In this document: positions 20,465 to 29,593 of the stretch, piece after piece
Layout: every line of letters begins with the position of its first letter
Position numbering within the stretch: the first letter of the stretch is position 1
From: Didymella arachidicola
Taxonomy: Eukaryota; Ascomycota; Dothideomycetes; Pleosporales; Didymellaceae
Length of the DNA: 64,000 nt
Assembly: GCA_016630955.3 (NCBI GenBank)
Contig: CM049998.1
Coordinates: 1-64,000, forward strand
Direction: 5' to 3'
Translations under genes and position numbers: made by a program
The notes under the pieces: model-generated
Told to the model about the DNA's origin: nothing
What the model saw: only the letters and a program-made list of their open reading frames with translations
The model's database searches: none

Positions 20465-22564
20465 CCGAGTCCGTGCGCGTGACGCCCACCATCGCGTAAC
20501 GCCCCGCTAAGCAAATCGCACCCCATCTTCAACACCCCATAGCTCAGTCAATATGGACTCAATTCAAGAAGCGGCTACAGAATTCGATTTGCGCAATCAT
20601 AAAGAACAACTTTCATACACAAAGTTTGCTAAAGCAAAGGGAGTTGATCGGTCTACGTTAGCGCGGAGGCACAAAGGGGTTTCAACTTCTAGGGAGGTCA
20701 AAGCAGTTAACCAACGGAAACTCAACAACACTGAAGAACAAGAGCTTATTAAGCTTATTAATAAGCTTACTGAGGACGGATTCCCTCCTAACAGGCTTCA
20801 AATCCGAAATTACGCGTCTAAAGTAGCTGGTAGCAGCGTCTCTGATAGCTGGGTTACTCGCTTCCTCCACCGTCACACAGCTGAACTGGTCACCAAATGG
20901 GCAACAGGGAAGGATCGCAATCGCCACCAAGCTGACTCAGGGGCTTCTTTTGAGGCCTACTTCACACTTCTACACAGCAAGATAGCTGAGTACAGCATTG
21001 AGCCTCAGCACATGTACAATATGGATGAGAAGGGCTTCATGATCGGGGTACTTGAACGTGCAAAACGAGTGTTCTCCCGGCCACTGTGGGACAGCAAGCA
21101 AGTCAGAGGTACTCTCCAAGACGGCTCACGGGAGTGGATCACGCTTATTGCTTGCATAAGTGCCTCAGGGGAAGCCCTGCCAGCAAGCCTCATATACCCA
21201 GCAGCCAATCAAGCTATATACTCAGGCTGGGTGGAGGATATCAAGCCAGGGGAACACTCAGTCTTTGTCAGCTCATCTAGTACAGGCTGGAGCAACAACG
21301 AGATAGCTCTTGCCTGGCTTGAACAGGTGTTCGATCGCGCTACTAAGGCCACAGCACGGAGAAAGTATCGTCTTTTGATACTTGACGGCCACGGGAGCCA
21401 CGTTACCCCTGACTTTATTGAGTACGCCAACCAACGCAAGATACTCGTGATGATCCTTCCCCCTCACTCAACACACAGGCTCCAGCCACTGGACGTTTGC
21501 CTGTTCTCACCTCTGGCACGAGCATACTCAAATGAGCTTACGCAGTTCCTCCAAAGCAGTCAGGGGACCTCTCCAGTCACTAAATCAAACTTCTTACACC
21601 TGTTCTGGGCGGCGTGGCAGAGCTCATTTCAGGAGTCAACAATCGTCAACTCCTTTGCAGCCACAGGGATATGGCCCCCTGACGCCTCTGCTGTACTCAA
21701 ACAAGTCAACAACACTTATACAGACAAAGAAGAACAATCAGGAGCTCTTAGACCAACAGACTGGAGGCGTATAAGGCAGGTACTTAAGGATCATGTGAAG
21801 GAACCTGACAGTGAGGCAGTGCGGGAGCTGACAGGGGCAATTCACTCTCTTACTGCCCAGGTTGAGCTGCTTACTGAGCAGAACAAAGGCCTGCAGGAGT
21901 CTCTTGCACACAGGAAGAAGCACAATAAGAAGAGTAAGCCCCTGAGTCTCCAACAGCGGAAGGAGTACCAAAGTCAACCTGTATTTTGGTCTCCTCGGAA
22001 GGTCAGAGAGGCACACTATCGTCGGAAGATCAATGAGCAAGAACAGGAGGAGCAGCATCTTCAAAAGCTACGTCAGAAGCAAGAGCAAGTAGCAATTAAG
22101 CTTCAGAGAGCAAGAGAGGCTCAGGAGAAGCGTACAGAGCGTGAGAGAGCTAAGGAGGTGAGGGTGCAGGAGAAGGCTAAGAAGGCAGCTGAAGCGCAGC
22201 GTCAAAGGGACGCTCGTCAAGCTACTACTGCTATCCAATTATCCCAAAAGGGTAAGCGTAAAGCCTTAAAAGCTACCTCAGGTAGCAATAAGCGTCAGAA
22301 ACAAGCTGGTGATGCTGGTGGTGCGAAAGAAGCCCCTGAGGCACCCTCAGCTCCTCCACCAGTCACTACTCGCCGCGGACGCAACGTTAGGCTTCCAAGT
22401 AAATACAAGTAGCACAAGTAGTTCACATAGGTCTATTTACTACTCTACTACAATATTATACAATATTTGCTGTTGTTGGTGGCTCAGTAACCTTATTTTT
22501 CAACAAGTCGATAGGATCTCAGCGGGGCGTTACGCGATGGTGGGCGTCACGCGCACGGACTCGG
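20465..22564 (+). mobile_element. Complete pogo-type element A, 2100 bp
   Basis: Inverted terminal repeats of 44 bp match with no difference that I can see (left 20465-20508, right 22521-22564, starting CCGAGTCCGTGCGCGTGACG). TA target duplications lie at 20463-20464 and 22565-22566. It carries one intact transposase and is inserted in a TA inside the left inverted repeat of element B, so it is the younger insertion. Confidence 0.92.
20553..22412 (+). CDS. Pogo-type DDE transposase of element A, 619 aa
   Basis: An intact frame from ATG 20553. An N-terminal Psq/CENP-B-like helix-turn-helix region (GVDRSTLARRH, then SDSWVTRFLHRH) precedes the DDE_1 catalytic core, with the acidic triad visible in NMDEKGF, LILDGHGSH and LQPLDV. 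A long charged coiled-coil region (about 430-560) and a basic C-terminus follow. It would bind the element ends and catalyse cut-and-paste transposition into TA. Together with matching end repeats this looks potentially active. It is clearly related to the 42269-44161 transposase and more distantly to that of element B. Confidence 0.93.
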   Translation: MDSIQEAATEFDLRNHKEQLSYTKFAKAKGVDRSTLARRHKGVSTSREVKAVNQRKLNNTEEQELIKLINKLTEDGFPPNRLQIRNYASKVAGSSVSDSWVTRFLHRHTAELVTKWATGKDRNRHQADSGASFEAYFTLLHSKIAEYSIEPQHMYNMDEKGFMIGVLERAKRVFSRPLWDSKQVRGTLQDGSREWITLIACISASGEALPASLIYPAANQAIYSGWVEDIKPGEHSVFVSSSSTGWSNNEIALAWLEQVFDRATKATARRKYRLLILDGHGSHVTPDFIEYANQRKILVMILPPHSTHRLQPLDVCLFSPLARAYSNELTQFLQSSQGTSPVTKSNFLHLFWAAWQSSFQESTIVNSFAATGIWPPDASAVLKQVNNTYTDKEEQSGALRPTDWRRIRQVLKDHVKEPDSEAVRELTGAIHSLTAQVELLTEQNKGLQESLAHRKKHNKKSKPLSLQQRKEYQSQPVFWSPRKVREAHYRRKINEQEQEEQHLQKLRQKQEQVAIKLQRAREAQEKRTERERAKEVRVQEKAKKAAEAQRQRDARQATTAIQLSQKGKRKALKATSGSNKRQKQAGDAGGAKEAPEAPSAPPPVTTRRGRNVRLPSKYK

Positions 22565-22702
22565 TAAGTGGGCCACCCTGTCTAGTGGGCCACTTTTGCC
22601 AAGACCACACCAAACTTCACATTAAATTGTAGTATAGTAACAGCACCTCGCGTATGGGGGTTCTGAGGAAGACGTCCTGGCAAGGTCCATGGTAGATAAG
22701 TG

Positions 22703-24334
22703 TTATTTACACGTTCGCGCGTTGTGCCCTGTCTCTCCGCACGTTCCACACCGTCGTTGGGATAGTTCACCTCCTTCAGCGCGCATCCTCTTCTTTGGCT
22801 TCTTACCATCACCACGCACGCCAAACTCCTTTAGAGCAGTTAAACGCTGTGCCTCTTCAACTGTTATGCTCCCTCCTGTTTGAATTCGCTTCCTTTTATG
22901 TGATTTGCGCTCTGTTGCAGCTGCTAGAGCCTCTCGAAGCTCATCACGTTCCTTTCTCATCAACGCAAGCTGGTGCGCTACCTTTGCTCCCCCCTTTGCA
23001 TAGTGCTCTAGCGCGCTATACACTGAATTTGGTGAGCTGCCCTGCTGCCTCTTATACTTGTCTCGAATTAGAGTTGATTGCGACTGAAATTCAAGCAGGT
23101 TTTTGGGGGTTTGGGACTGCCAGGGCTCGTTGTTGGTAGGTAGTTGGGGTGATGGAGTCCGCAGCCTCACATTGAGGGTTGATATGACCCGTTCTGGGTC
23201 AAAGGGGACCAATCCAGCGCCTCGGAACCCTCCCTGGATGTTGCTAGGGGTGATAGTCGCGTTATATGCTGCTCTTAAGCATACTAGGAACGACTGCTTG
23301 TCTATGTGGTTGATCCGGTTGCGCGAGAGCTTGTTGACCTGATGCCCGTACTCCCGCTTCAAAGGGGCAAAACAACCCACATCAAGCAGCTGCAAGAGGT
23401 GCGATGAGTGCGCAGGCATTGTAAGAGTTACAATCTTGTTCTCTTTGCAGTATTGGGTGAATGCTGCGGCCTGGTGGCTCTCATGGCCGTCTATAAGTAG
23501 CAAACGGTGGGTCCCATAGGTACGCTCCTTAGTATGCCTGTTAAAGTGCTTCAACCAGTCAAGACCAAGCTCGTTGTTGGTCCAGCCGTTCTCAGAGACC
23601 CCAATTACCCAGTCCTGGGGCAGATCTTTGTCCTTAGACCAGTTGGTGGTGTGGGTTTTGGCTTTAAGGATAATAAAGGGTGGAATAGCCCACCCTGCAG
23701 CATTTACGCCTAAGATTAACGTAGCCCACTCCTTATTGCCTGGCTGTATCTGCTTTGCTCGTCCTCGGTTCTCTACGTCTGCAACCACTGCTCTAGGGGT
23801 AATCTGACCCATTGCAAAGCCAGTCTCGTCAAAGTTGTACGTGTCTTCGTCCACAATGCCGTACTTAGCTTTGACATTAGCTACTAGGCTGAACCAGCCC
23901 TGTATTATCTCAGGATCCTCGCAGAGGGCTCTCTTGTAGTCATACTTGCGACTAAACTTTACTTTTAGCCTTGGTTGACGCTTTACAAACGTACTGGGCC
24001 AATTTCGGCCAACAGGGGCCATTCCACGCTCTTGTCGCAGCAAATTGGCCATATCAGCCACATCTGACAAGCGAGGGGGTTCTCCTCGCTGTATAAGGTA
24101 AAGAACGTGATCAACAATCGCCTCCTCTGCGTGCTCATCCAGATACCGTCGGCTAGGCATAGAATCAACTCTTGAGGGCTGTCCAGCGCGTCGTTGGGCT
24201 AGTGTAGTTCGGGGCACGTTGAAGATAGCTGCAACGCGTCGCAGGGAGAGATTCGCATCCTGTTTGATAGCTTGAAGTGCAAGCTGTATCCGAGCTTCTT
24301 TTAACGCGTCTGATTGACCTTGTTGTTGAGGCAT
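22703..24334 (-). CDS. Pogo/Fot1-type transposase of element B, 543 aa
   Basis: ATG 24334 (MPQQQGQ) is the first Met of the frame; codons upstream of it belong to the inverted repeat. Helix-turn-helix region (RVAAIFNVPRTTLAQRR), DDE core with YNFDETGF, LLLIDGHESH and LLQLLDVGCF, and a C-terminal CCHC zinc knuckle (CGTCGETGHNARTC). The frame is intact. Several decayed copies of the same family lie in 24416-35304. Confidence 0.92.
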   Translation of the reverse strand: MPQQQGQSDALKEARIQLALQAIKQDANLSLRRVAAIFNVPRTTLAQRRAGQPSRVDSMPSRRYLDEHAEEAIVDHVLYLIQRGEPPRLSDVADMANLLRQERGMAPVGRNWPSTFVKRQPRLKVKFSRKYDYKRALCEDPEIIQGWFSLVANVKAKYGIVDEDTYNFDETGFAMGQITPRAVVADVENRGRAKQIQPGNKEWATLILGVNAAGWAIPPFIILKAKTHTTNWSKDKDLPQDWVIGVSENGWTNNELGLDWLKHFNRHTKERTYGTHRLLLIDGHESHQAAAFTQYCKENKIVTLTMPAHSSHLLQLLDVGCFAPLKREYGHQVNKLSRNRINHIDKQSFLVCLRAAYNATITPSNIQGGFRGAGLVPFDPERVISTLNVRLRTPSPQLPTNNEPWQSQTPKNLLEFQSQSTLIRDKYKRQQGSSPNSVYSALEHYAKGGAKVAHQLALMRKERDELREALAAATERKSHKRKRIQTGGSITVEEAQRLTALKEFGVRGDGKKPKKRMRAEGGELSQRRCGTCGETGHNARTCK

Positions 24335-24415
24335 TAGTGTAGGGAGAGAGTTTTGGTGTGGTCTTGGCAAAAGTGGCCCACTAGACAGGGTGGCCCACTT
24401 ACCCGTGAGGTACGT

Positions 24416-25088
24416 TATTAAAGAGCAACATTATATCAAGCTTTAAAGCAACTGGCTTGGTTCCACTTAACCTAGAGGTAGTGCTGTTAAGGCTTGAAGT
24501 CAAGCCTTGCACGCTAACACCGCCTCTACCAGGGCCTACTAACTGGCAGCCTAAAACACTAACTAACGCGATTGTAATTAACAGCCAGACAACGCTAATA
24601 ATCAAGAGGATAAGGGAACATAAGAGTTCCTCTCCTGACTTAATTATTGAGATGGTTCTGCAGGTTAAAAGGGGGTCTGTAAAGAGGGACCATTCGCACA
24701 CGCTGCTTAAGGCAAGGATAGCTAAGCTTAAGCAGGTAAATGAGGCTGCTTCTAAGCGTAAGAAGCGCAAAAAGAAGCAGATTTAGGAAGGCGGGACTCT
24801 CTCGCAGGCAGAGGCAGAGGAAATACTAAAGGAGATAGACGCTAAGGCTGAGGCACAAGAAGGTGGTGCGCAGGTAGGTAGCAGCAGTAAAAATAAACGT
24901 TGCTGTAAGACGTGCGGCAAGACTAGGCACAACAAGCGCACCTGCTAGAAAGATGTAGCAGAGATAGAGGATTAATCTAAGCCATCGCACGCCTGAATTG
25001 CTTGTTGTAGTGTTGAGATATTAAGGTGCAAAGGTGAATGTGCGACAAAGCGCGCCATTTCAGTAGGGTGCGCCATTCAGCCGTACAA
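24416..25088 (+). mobile_element. 5'-truncated pogo copy (3' end only)
   Basis: Plus-strand remnant of a related transposase: an ATGLVPLNLEV-like segment, basic KRKKRKKK, an in-frame TAG at 24784, and a degenerate CCHC tail (CCKTCGKTRHNKRTC) near 24900-24945. A right terminal repeat ends near 25088. Its left part is missing at the junction with element B. Confidence 0.65.
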
Positions 25089-25239
25089 AGCGTTACTTAT
25101 TACTTCTACCTTTAAAACTAATAGATTACATCTATACACCTTACTATAACCTACCTCTTTAGCTTTCTATTACTATACATATCTCTAAGAACTAATAGAA
25201 TTAGTACTTAAGAGCTTTACTTAAAGTATAACTTTAATA
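25089..25239 (+). repeat. RIP-decayed fragment of the gypsy LTR
   Basis: Aligns with the last ~150 bp of the 464-bp LTR (27195-27344) but almost every difference is C to T or G to A; for example CTTACGAGCTTTGCTTAAAG has become CTTAAGAGCTTTACTTAAAG. It ends at the LTR terminus (CA mutated to TA), where element C is inserted. Confidence 0.75.
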
Positions 25240-25320
25240 ACGTAGATGTACAGCGAGCGGGTCAGCACAGCAAGCGGGCCACTTTTGCCAAGTCCACACC
25301 AAAATTCCTTTCCTACACTA

Positions 25321-26715
25321 ATGCCTCCCTAACAACCACAATTTAACGCGTTAAAAGAGCGTTAGATACAGCTTGCGCTTCAAGCTCTTAAACAAGACGC
25401 AAAACTCTTAGTGCGACGCGCTGCAGCTATCTACAGAGTCTCTCGAACTACGCTACACCATCGACGCGCCGGACGACCTTCACGCGTTGATACTATGGCC
25501 AAATCACAGAATCTAACCAGCGCTGAGGAGCAGGTGATTGTTATGCGCATACTTGAGCTAGTCACGCGAGGAGAGTCCCCTCGGCTTACAGTTGTAGCTG
25601 ATATGGCTGATTCTCTGCGAAAAGAGCGCGGTTTGGCCCCTGTTGGCCCAAGGTGGGCCAGCAGGTTTGTTTCGCGTCAGGAGGAGCTCAAAACAGTCTT
25701 CAATCGCAAGTACGACTACAAGCAAGCCCTTTGCGAGGATTCCGAGGTAATCTAGGGCTGGTTTGGCCTAGTAGCCAATATCAAAGCCAAGTATGGTATC
25801 CTAGACAATAACACGTACAACTTCAACAAGACAGGCTTCATGATAGGCCAGATATCCACTAGAGTCGTTTTTACAGATGCAGAGAAGTTAGGACAAGCAA
25901 AGCAGGTCTAGCCAGGCAACCAGGAGTAGGTAACAGTTATTAAGGGCATTAATGCTACAGGATGGGCCATTCCGCCCTACATCATCTTCAAAGCCCGCCA
26001 ACACCAGTCTAGCTGGTATAAGGACGACAACCTGCTCTAAGATTAGACTATTGCTATCTCTAGGAACGGCTAGACTACCAACAAGCTTGGCTTTGACTAG
26101 TTGAAGCACTTTAACAGGCATACAAAGGCGCGCACTCTTGGTACCTCCTGCATGCTGATTATTAACGGTCATAGGAGCCACAACTCTGCAGAGTTCACGC
26201 AATACTGCAAGAATTACAAGATTATAACCCTATGCATGCCTGCGCACTCGTTGCACCTCCTGCAGCCACTTAACGTGGGTTGTTTTAGCCCTCTAAAGAA
26301 GGCGTATAGGGATAAGGTTAATAAGCTTATACGCAACTGGATTAACTACATTACAAAGCAGGAGTTCCTGCTATGTTTTAAAGCAGCTCATAAGAAAGCT
26401 ATTGCCCCTAGCAATATCTAGGGAGGGTTCTAAGGCGCAGGACTAGTCCCTTTTGACCTAGAACGGGTTATATTAACCCTTGATGTGAAGCTGCGCACTC
26501 TATCACCACCACTCCCTACAAACAACAAGCCCTGGCAGTCGTAAACCCTAAGCAATACCCTAGAATTTAGGTCGTAATTAACTTTAATTCAAGAGAGATA
26601 TAAGCAGCAGCAGGGCAGCTCACCAAACTCTGTGCTAAGCGCACTTGAGCACTACGCAAAGGGGGCAGCAATTGTTGCGCACAAGCTGGTTTTAGCACAA
26701 CAAGAGAACGCTGAG
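25321..26715 (+). pseudogene. Transposase of element C, 5' part, RIP-like nonsense mutations
   Basis: Frame starting MPP-stop-QP (CAA to TAA) at 25321, homologous to the element B transposase (for example SLRKERGLAPVG, KYDYKQALCEDSEVI and LTLCMPAHSLHLLQPL-like segments) but with many TAG/TAA codons where Gln or Trp is expected (such as 25753, 25908 and 25927). It stops after GCT GAG where the solo LTR is inserted. Confidence 0.85.
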
Positions 26716-26874
26716 TGTCGCAGGCCAAGCGCTGTCGTGAACCTAAACTGTGTTACTAATCGTGCTGCGTAAGGGCCTAGATATAAGCTGAGCTATAATG
26801 CTGAAACAATACAACAACATACACACTCTTCTTAAGATCCTATACCTGCAGCCCCCGCACCCAACCGTGCAACA
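26716..26874 (+). mobile_element. 159-bp solo LTR (copy 1)
   Basis: Starts TGTCGCAGGCC and ends GCAACA (TG...CA), flanked by CTGAG on the left and CTAAG on the right, a 5-bp target duplication with one G to A change. It is inserted between two codons of the element C transposase. It contains a TATAAG box near 26778. No coding capacity. Confidence 0.8.
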
Positions 26875-26880
26875 CTAAGC

Positions 26881-27344
26881 TGTTACGATCACAGGAGAAG
26901 GGAAGCCACAAGTAGACGAACGGACTCTACTGCAGTAGTGCGGGGTGACGCATATGTGTCCCACAAGTCACGTGACTGGTATCCCGCCAAGCACAAGTAT
27001 CCCGGAGACCACAGGTATCCCGGAGACCACAGGTATCCCGGAGACCACAGGTATCCCGGAGACTACAGGTACTCAGGATACAGGAATAGTATATAGTACG
27101 TAGGAACACAACTCTTACAGTTCGTGTTCAACCTAGTCAATCAAGTTTGTCTTTGGATCTCAACCAACCTTCGAGCTAGACAGTCTACTCTGTACTACTC
27201 ATCGTTACCCCTGCCTTCGAGACTGACAGATCATATCTGCACACCTCATTGCAACTCCACCCTTCGTGTCCCTGTTACCGTACTTATCCCTGAGAACCAA
27301 CAGAACTAGTGCTTACGAGCTTTGCTTAAAGTACGACTTCAACA
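26881..27344 (+). repeat. 5' LTR of the gypsy element
   Basis: 464 bp, TGTTACGATC...CTTCAACA. It contains an 18-bp internal tandem repeat (GTATCCCGGAGACCACAG, about three copies at 27005-27060) and a TATA box TATATA at 27090-27095, so transcription probably starts near 27120-27125. Confidence 0.95.
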
Positions 27345-27346
27345 TT

Positions 27347-27354
27347 TTGAACAC
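27347..27354 (+). promoter_or_regulatory. Candidate self-priming site
   Basis: No TGG tRNA-primer site follows the 5' LTR. Instead TTGAACAC, two bases after the LTR, is the exact complement of GTGTTCAA at 27124-27131, which is where the RNA should begin given the TATA box. This is the arrangement of Tf1-type self-primed elements. Confidence 0.45.
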
Positions 27355-27361
27355 CCCCAAG

Positions 27362-29593
27362 ATGAGTACTACCTCAGGAACACGTGCTACCCCTAGCAAC
27401 TCCAACGCATCACGCCGTACGGCTGATGACGATCTCGACATGGACGAGGAGGCAGCGGCCCCCGTCTCTACGAGCACCTACCCAGTAGCTAAGCCCGAGA
27501 CCTTCGATGGTACTCGTGACAAACTGGAAGACTGGCTTATGAAGTTCGACCTGTTCTTTATGTTCCAGGGAGAACGCATCCCAGAAGAGAAACGCGTCAC
27601 TTTGGCGTCAACCTTCATGAAGGATCGCGCGTTCACTTGGATCAAACCATTTATCCGCCGCTACCATGACGGAGCAAGCAACTCCGCGGATATCGACCCA
27701 TGGATCGAAGACTTCGATCTGTTCAAGGAACAGATCCGCCAGGTATTTGGAGTACACAACGAACCAACCATCGCCCGACGCGAGATTCAGCGCATCCGAC
27801 AAACTGCATCCGCCGCGGACTACGCTGCTAAGTTTCAGCAGGTAGCCACGTTCACCGGCTGGGACGACGTCGCGCTGATGACCATGTTCAAACAAGGCCT
27901 AAAACCCAAGGTCAAGGAAGAGCTCATGCGAACTGCAGCAGCTACCGATACCTTTGATGCGCTAGTCCACGAAGCGATCAGTATCGACACCAAGCTCTAC
28001 GACCTTCAACAAGAATTGAGAGAGGACCCTCGTGTGCGAGTTGCGACTCAGGTCGCTCGCCCACCCCAAACCTCACGAAACCAGTGGCGTAATAACAACT
28101 ATCGCCGTGGGCAACGAGGAAGCCATTACCAAGCCAACGTAGGGCGCCGAGTCCACAACGATACAAGTGGAGGATACTACGGCCCTGCGGCAATGGACCT
28201 CTCCAACCTTAACAAAGGACCTGAACGATGGAATGAAAAGAAAAAGGGTAGTAACAAACGCAGTGATAAGTCTTCAGTGACTTGTTACAGCTGTGGCAAG
28301 GTGGGCCACTACGCTCGCGATTGTCGCATGAAGAACCAAGTGGTTCGACAGCTCAACATGCTGACCACTGACGACAACGAGACCAGTGACGAATGGGAAG
28401 TTCTCACTGAAGACATGGGTTGTCTTATGGAAGACGAGCATGTAGAAGAATCTGACGAAGATACAACGAACGAACTAGTTCGGTCACCAACGCCCTACCA
28501 CCCTCAGTGGATCCAGAATGATCCCAGGAAACACCATGTAGTGGAGTGCGACACCCAGGACGGCACCATTATTGTTGGCAAACGATACTACGATTCCTTT
28601 TTCCGGCTCAACGACAAGTACTATTCAAAGGAAGGGAAACGTTTAATTGTATGCGACAAAACGCAACATAGTCAGGACATGATGGTCTCGCGCGACCAAT
28701 CCACCCAGACTCCTGCTTTCCGAGAACCCAAAGCACCAACGATAAACTTGACCATTGTCAACAACATCCCAGAGCACAAGGGAGAAGCGTCATCCGTTTC
28801 TATCCAGACACCAAGCCTACAGGATGTCGAGTCTGTCCGCGATTGGATGACGGAAGAAAATATTCAACGGTCAAGACGGTACTTGCTCGGTGACCCCGAA
28901 GCACTTAAGAGATTCGACCAACAGGTAGCCAATGCACAGAAAACCAACAAAGAATGGCACACGGAAGACTTTATCCGCTGGAAAGAAAGCAACTCCGCAA
29001 CTCAGCAACAGCTGGACGACTACAACTTATACGCTCGAAGTCGAGACGAACCCGACTTCGACCGACAGCCCGCTTTGCCAACGCCGAGCTATACGTCGAA
29101 GCTGTTCCAGGATATTCGAAACCCGTACCATTCTCGACTACCACCTACGCAGTGCTACCACGAAGCCTGCGAAGACCACAGACAGTACAAACTGAACAGT
29201 GGATGGTTTCCGAGTAAGCCCGAGGGCTGCGAGGAATACTGGTGGGAATGTACGGATACCTATTGCGCAGAGCACTTGTGGGATAAACGCACGAATCTCC
29301 ACTTTCCAGGAATTGAATGTGTGGAAGACATATTCAACATGCACATGGTACAAAACGAGAGGTGCTACGGCCAAGAATGGGCTGAGTGTTTCCATCCGAA
29401 TTGCAGGAACCACGAGACACTAAAACGCCTGAGCGGTTTTATGCCCCAGGACGAGTCTTTTTTAGACATATGGCAAACAGACGCCAAGGACAACCCGGAC
29501 GAGAGCTTTTTCTCAACGCAGTCCAGGGCTCCCGGAATCGACGTCAGGATTCCAATGAGGCCCAGTCCCTCATCAAATTCCCTGTCGTGCTAG
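27362..29593 (+). CDS. Gag of the gypsy element, 743 aa
   Basis: Starts at ATG 27362, 17 nt after the LTR. A Retrotrans_gag domain occupies roughly residues 45-210 (FDGTRDKLEDWLMKFDLFF; WDDVALMTMFKQGLKP), then a basic RNA-binding stretch and a CCHC knuckle CYSCGKVGHYARDC (about 307). A long C-terminal extension of over 400 residues follows, acidic at first, which is unusual for Gag. It ends with three C-x4-C-x2-H motifs (CYHEACEDH, CTDTYCAEH, CFHPNCRNH). The protein would form the particle and bind element RNA. The Pol frame overlaps its last part in -1. Confidence 0.93.
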   Translation: MSTTSGTRATPSNSNASRRTADDDLDMDEEAAAPVSTSTYPVAKPETFDGTRDKLEDWLMKFDLFFMFQGERIPEEKRVTLASTFMKDRAFTWIKPFIRRYHDGASNSADIDPWIEDFDLFKEQIRQVFGVHNEPTIARREIQRIRQTASAADYAAKFQQVATFTGWDDVALMTMFKQGLKPKVKEELMRTAAATDTFDALVHEAISIDTKLYDLQQELREDPRVRVATQVARPPQTSRNQWRNNNYRRGQRGSHYQANVGRRVHNDTSGGYYGPAAMDLSNLNKGPERWNEKKKGSNKRSDKSSVTCYSCGKVGHYARDCRMKNQVVRQLNMLTTDDNETSDEWEVLTEDMGCLMEDEHVEESDEDTTNELVRSPTPYHPQWIQNDPRKHHVVECDTQDGTIIVGKRYYDSFFRLNDKYYSKEGKRLIVCDKTQHSQDMMVSRDQSTQTPAFREPKAPTINLTIVNNIPEHKGEASSVSIQTPSLQDVESVRDWMTEENIQRSRRYLLGDPEALKRFDQQVANAQKTNKEWHTEDFIRWKESNSATQQQLDDYNLYARSRDEPDFDRQPALPTPSYTSKLFQDIRNPYHSRLPPTQCYHEACEDHRQYKLNSGWFPSKPEGCEEYWWECTDTYCAEHLWDKRTNLHFPGIECVEDIFNMHMVQNERCYGQEWAECFHPNCRNHETLKRLSGFMPQDESFLDIWQTDAKDNPDESFFSTQSRAPGIDVRIPMRPSPSSNSLSC
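29458..29464 (+). promoter_or_regulatory. -1 ribosomal frameshift site TTTTTTA
   Basis: The heptamer T TTT TTA is exactly in register with the Gag codons (TCT TTT TTA), lies inside the Gag/Pol overlap, and Pol is in the -1 frame. It is the same class of X XXY YYZ heptamer used in many retroviruses and retrotransposons. Confidence 0.75.

Larger units (their letters stand above)
20449..24415 (-). mobile_element. Complete pogo/Fot1-type element B (interrupted by element A)
   Basis: With the nested element and its TA removed, this unit is 1865 bp. It has matching inverted ends that start ACGTACCTCACGGGTAAGTG and run through AGTGGGCCACTTTTGCCAAG, and it is flanked by TA. The left copy is split after 16 bp by element A. 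The right copy (24352-24415) is whole. Size, TA target and the transposase type fit Tc1/mariner-pogo (Fot1) elements. Confidence 0.85.
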
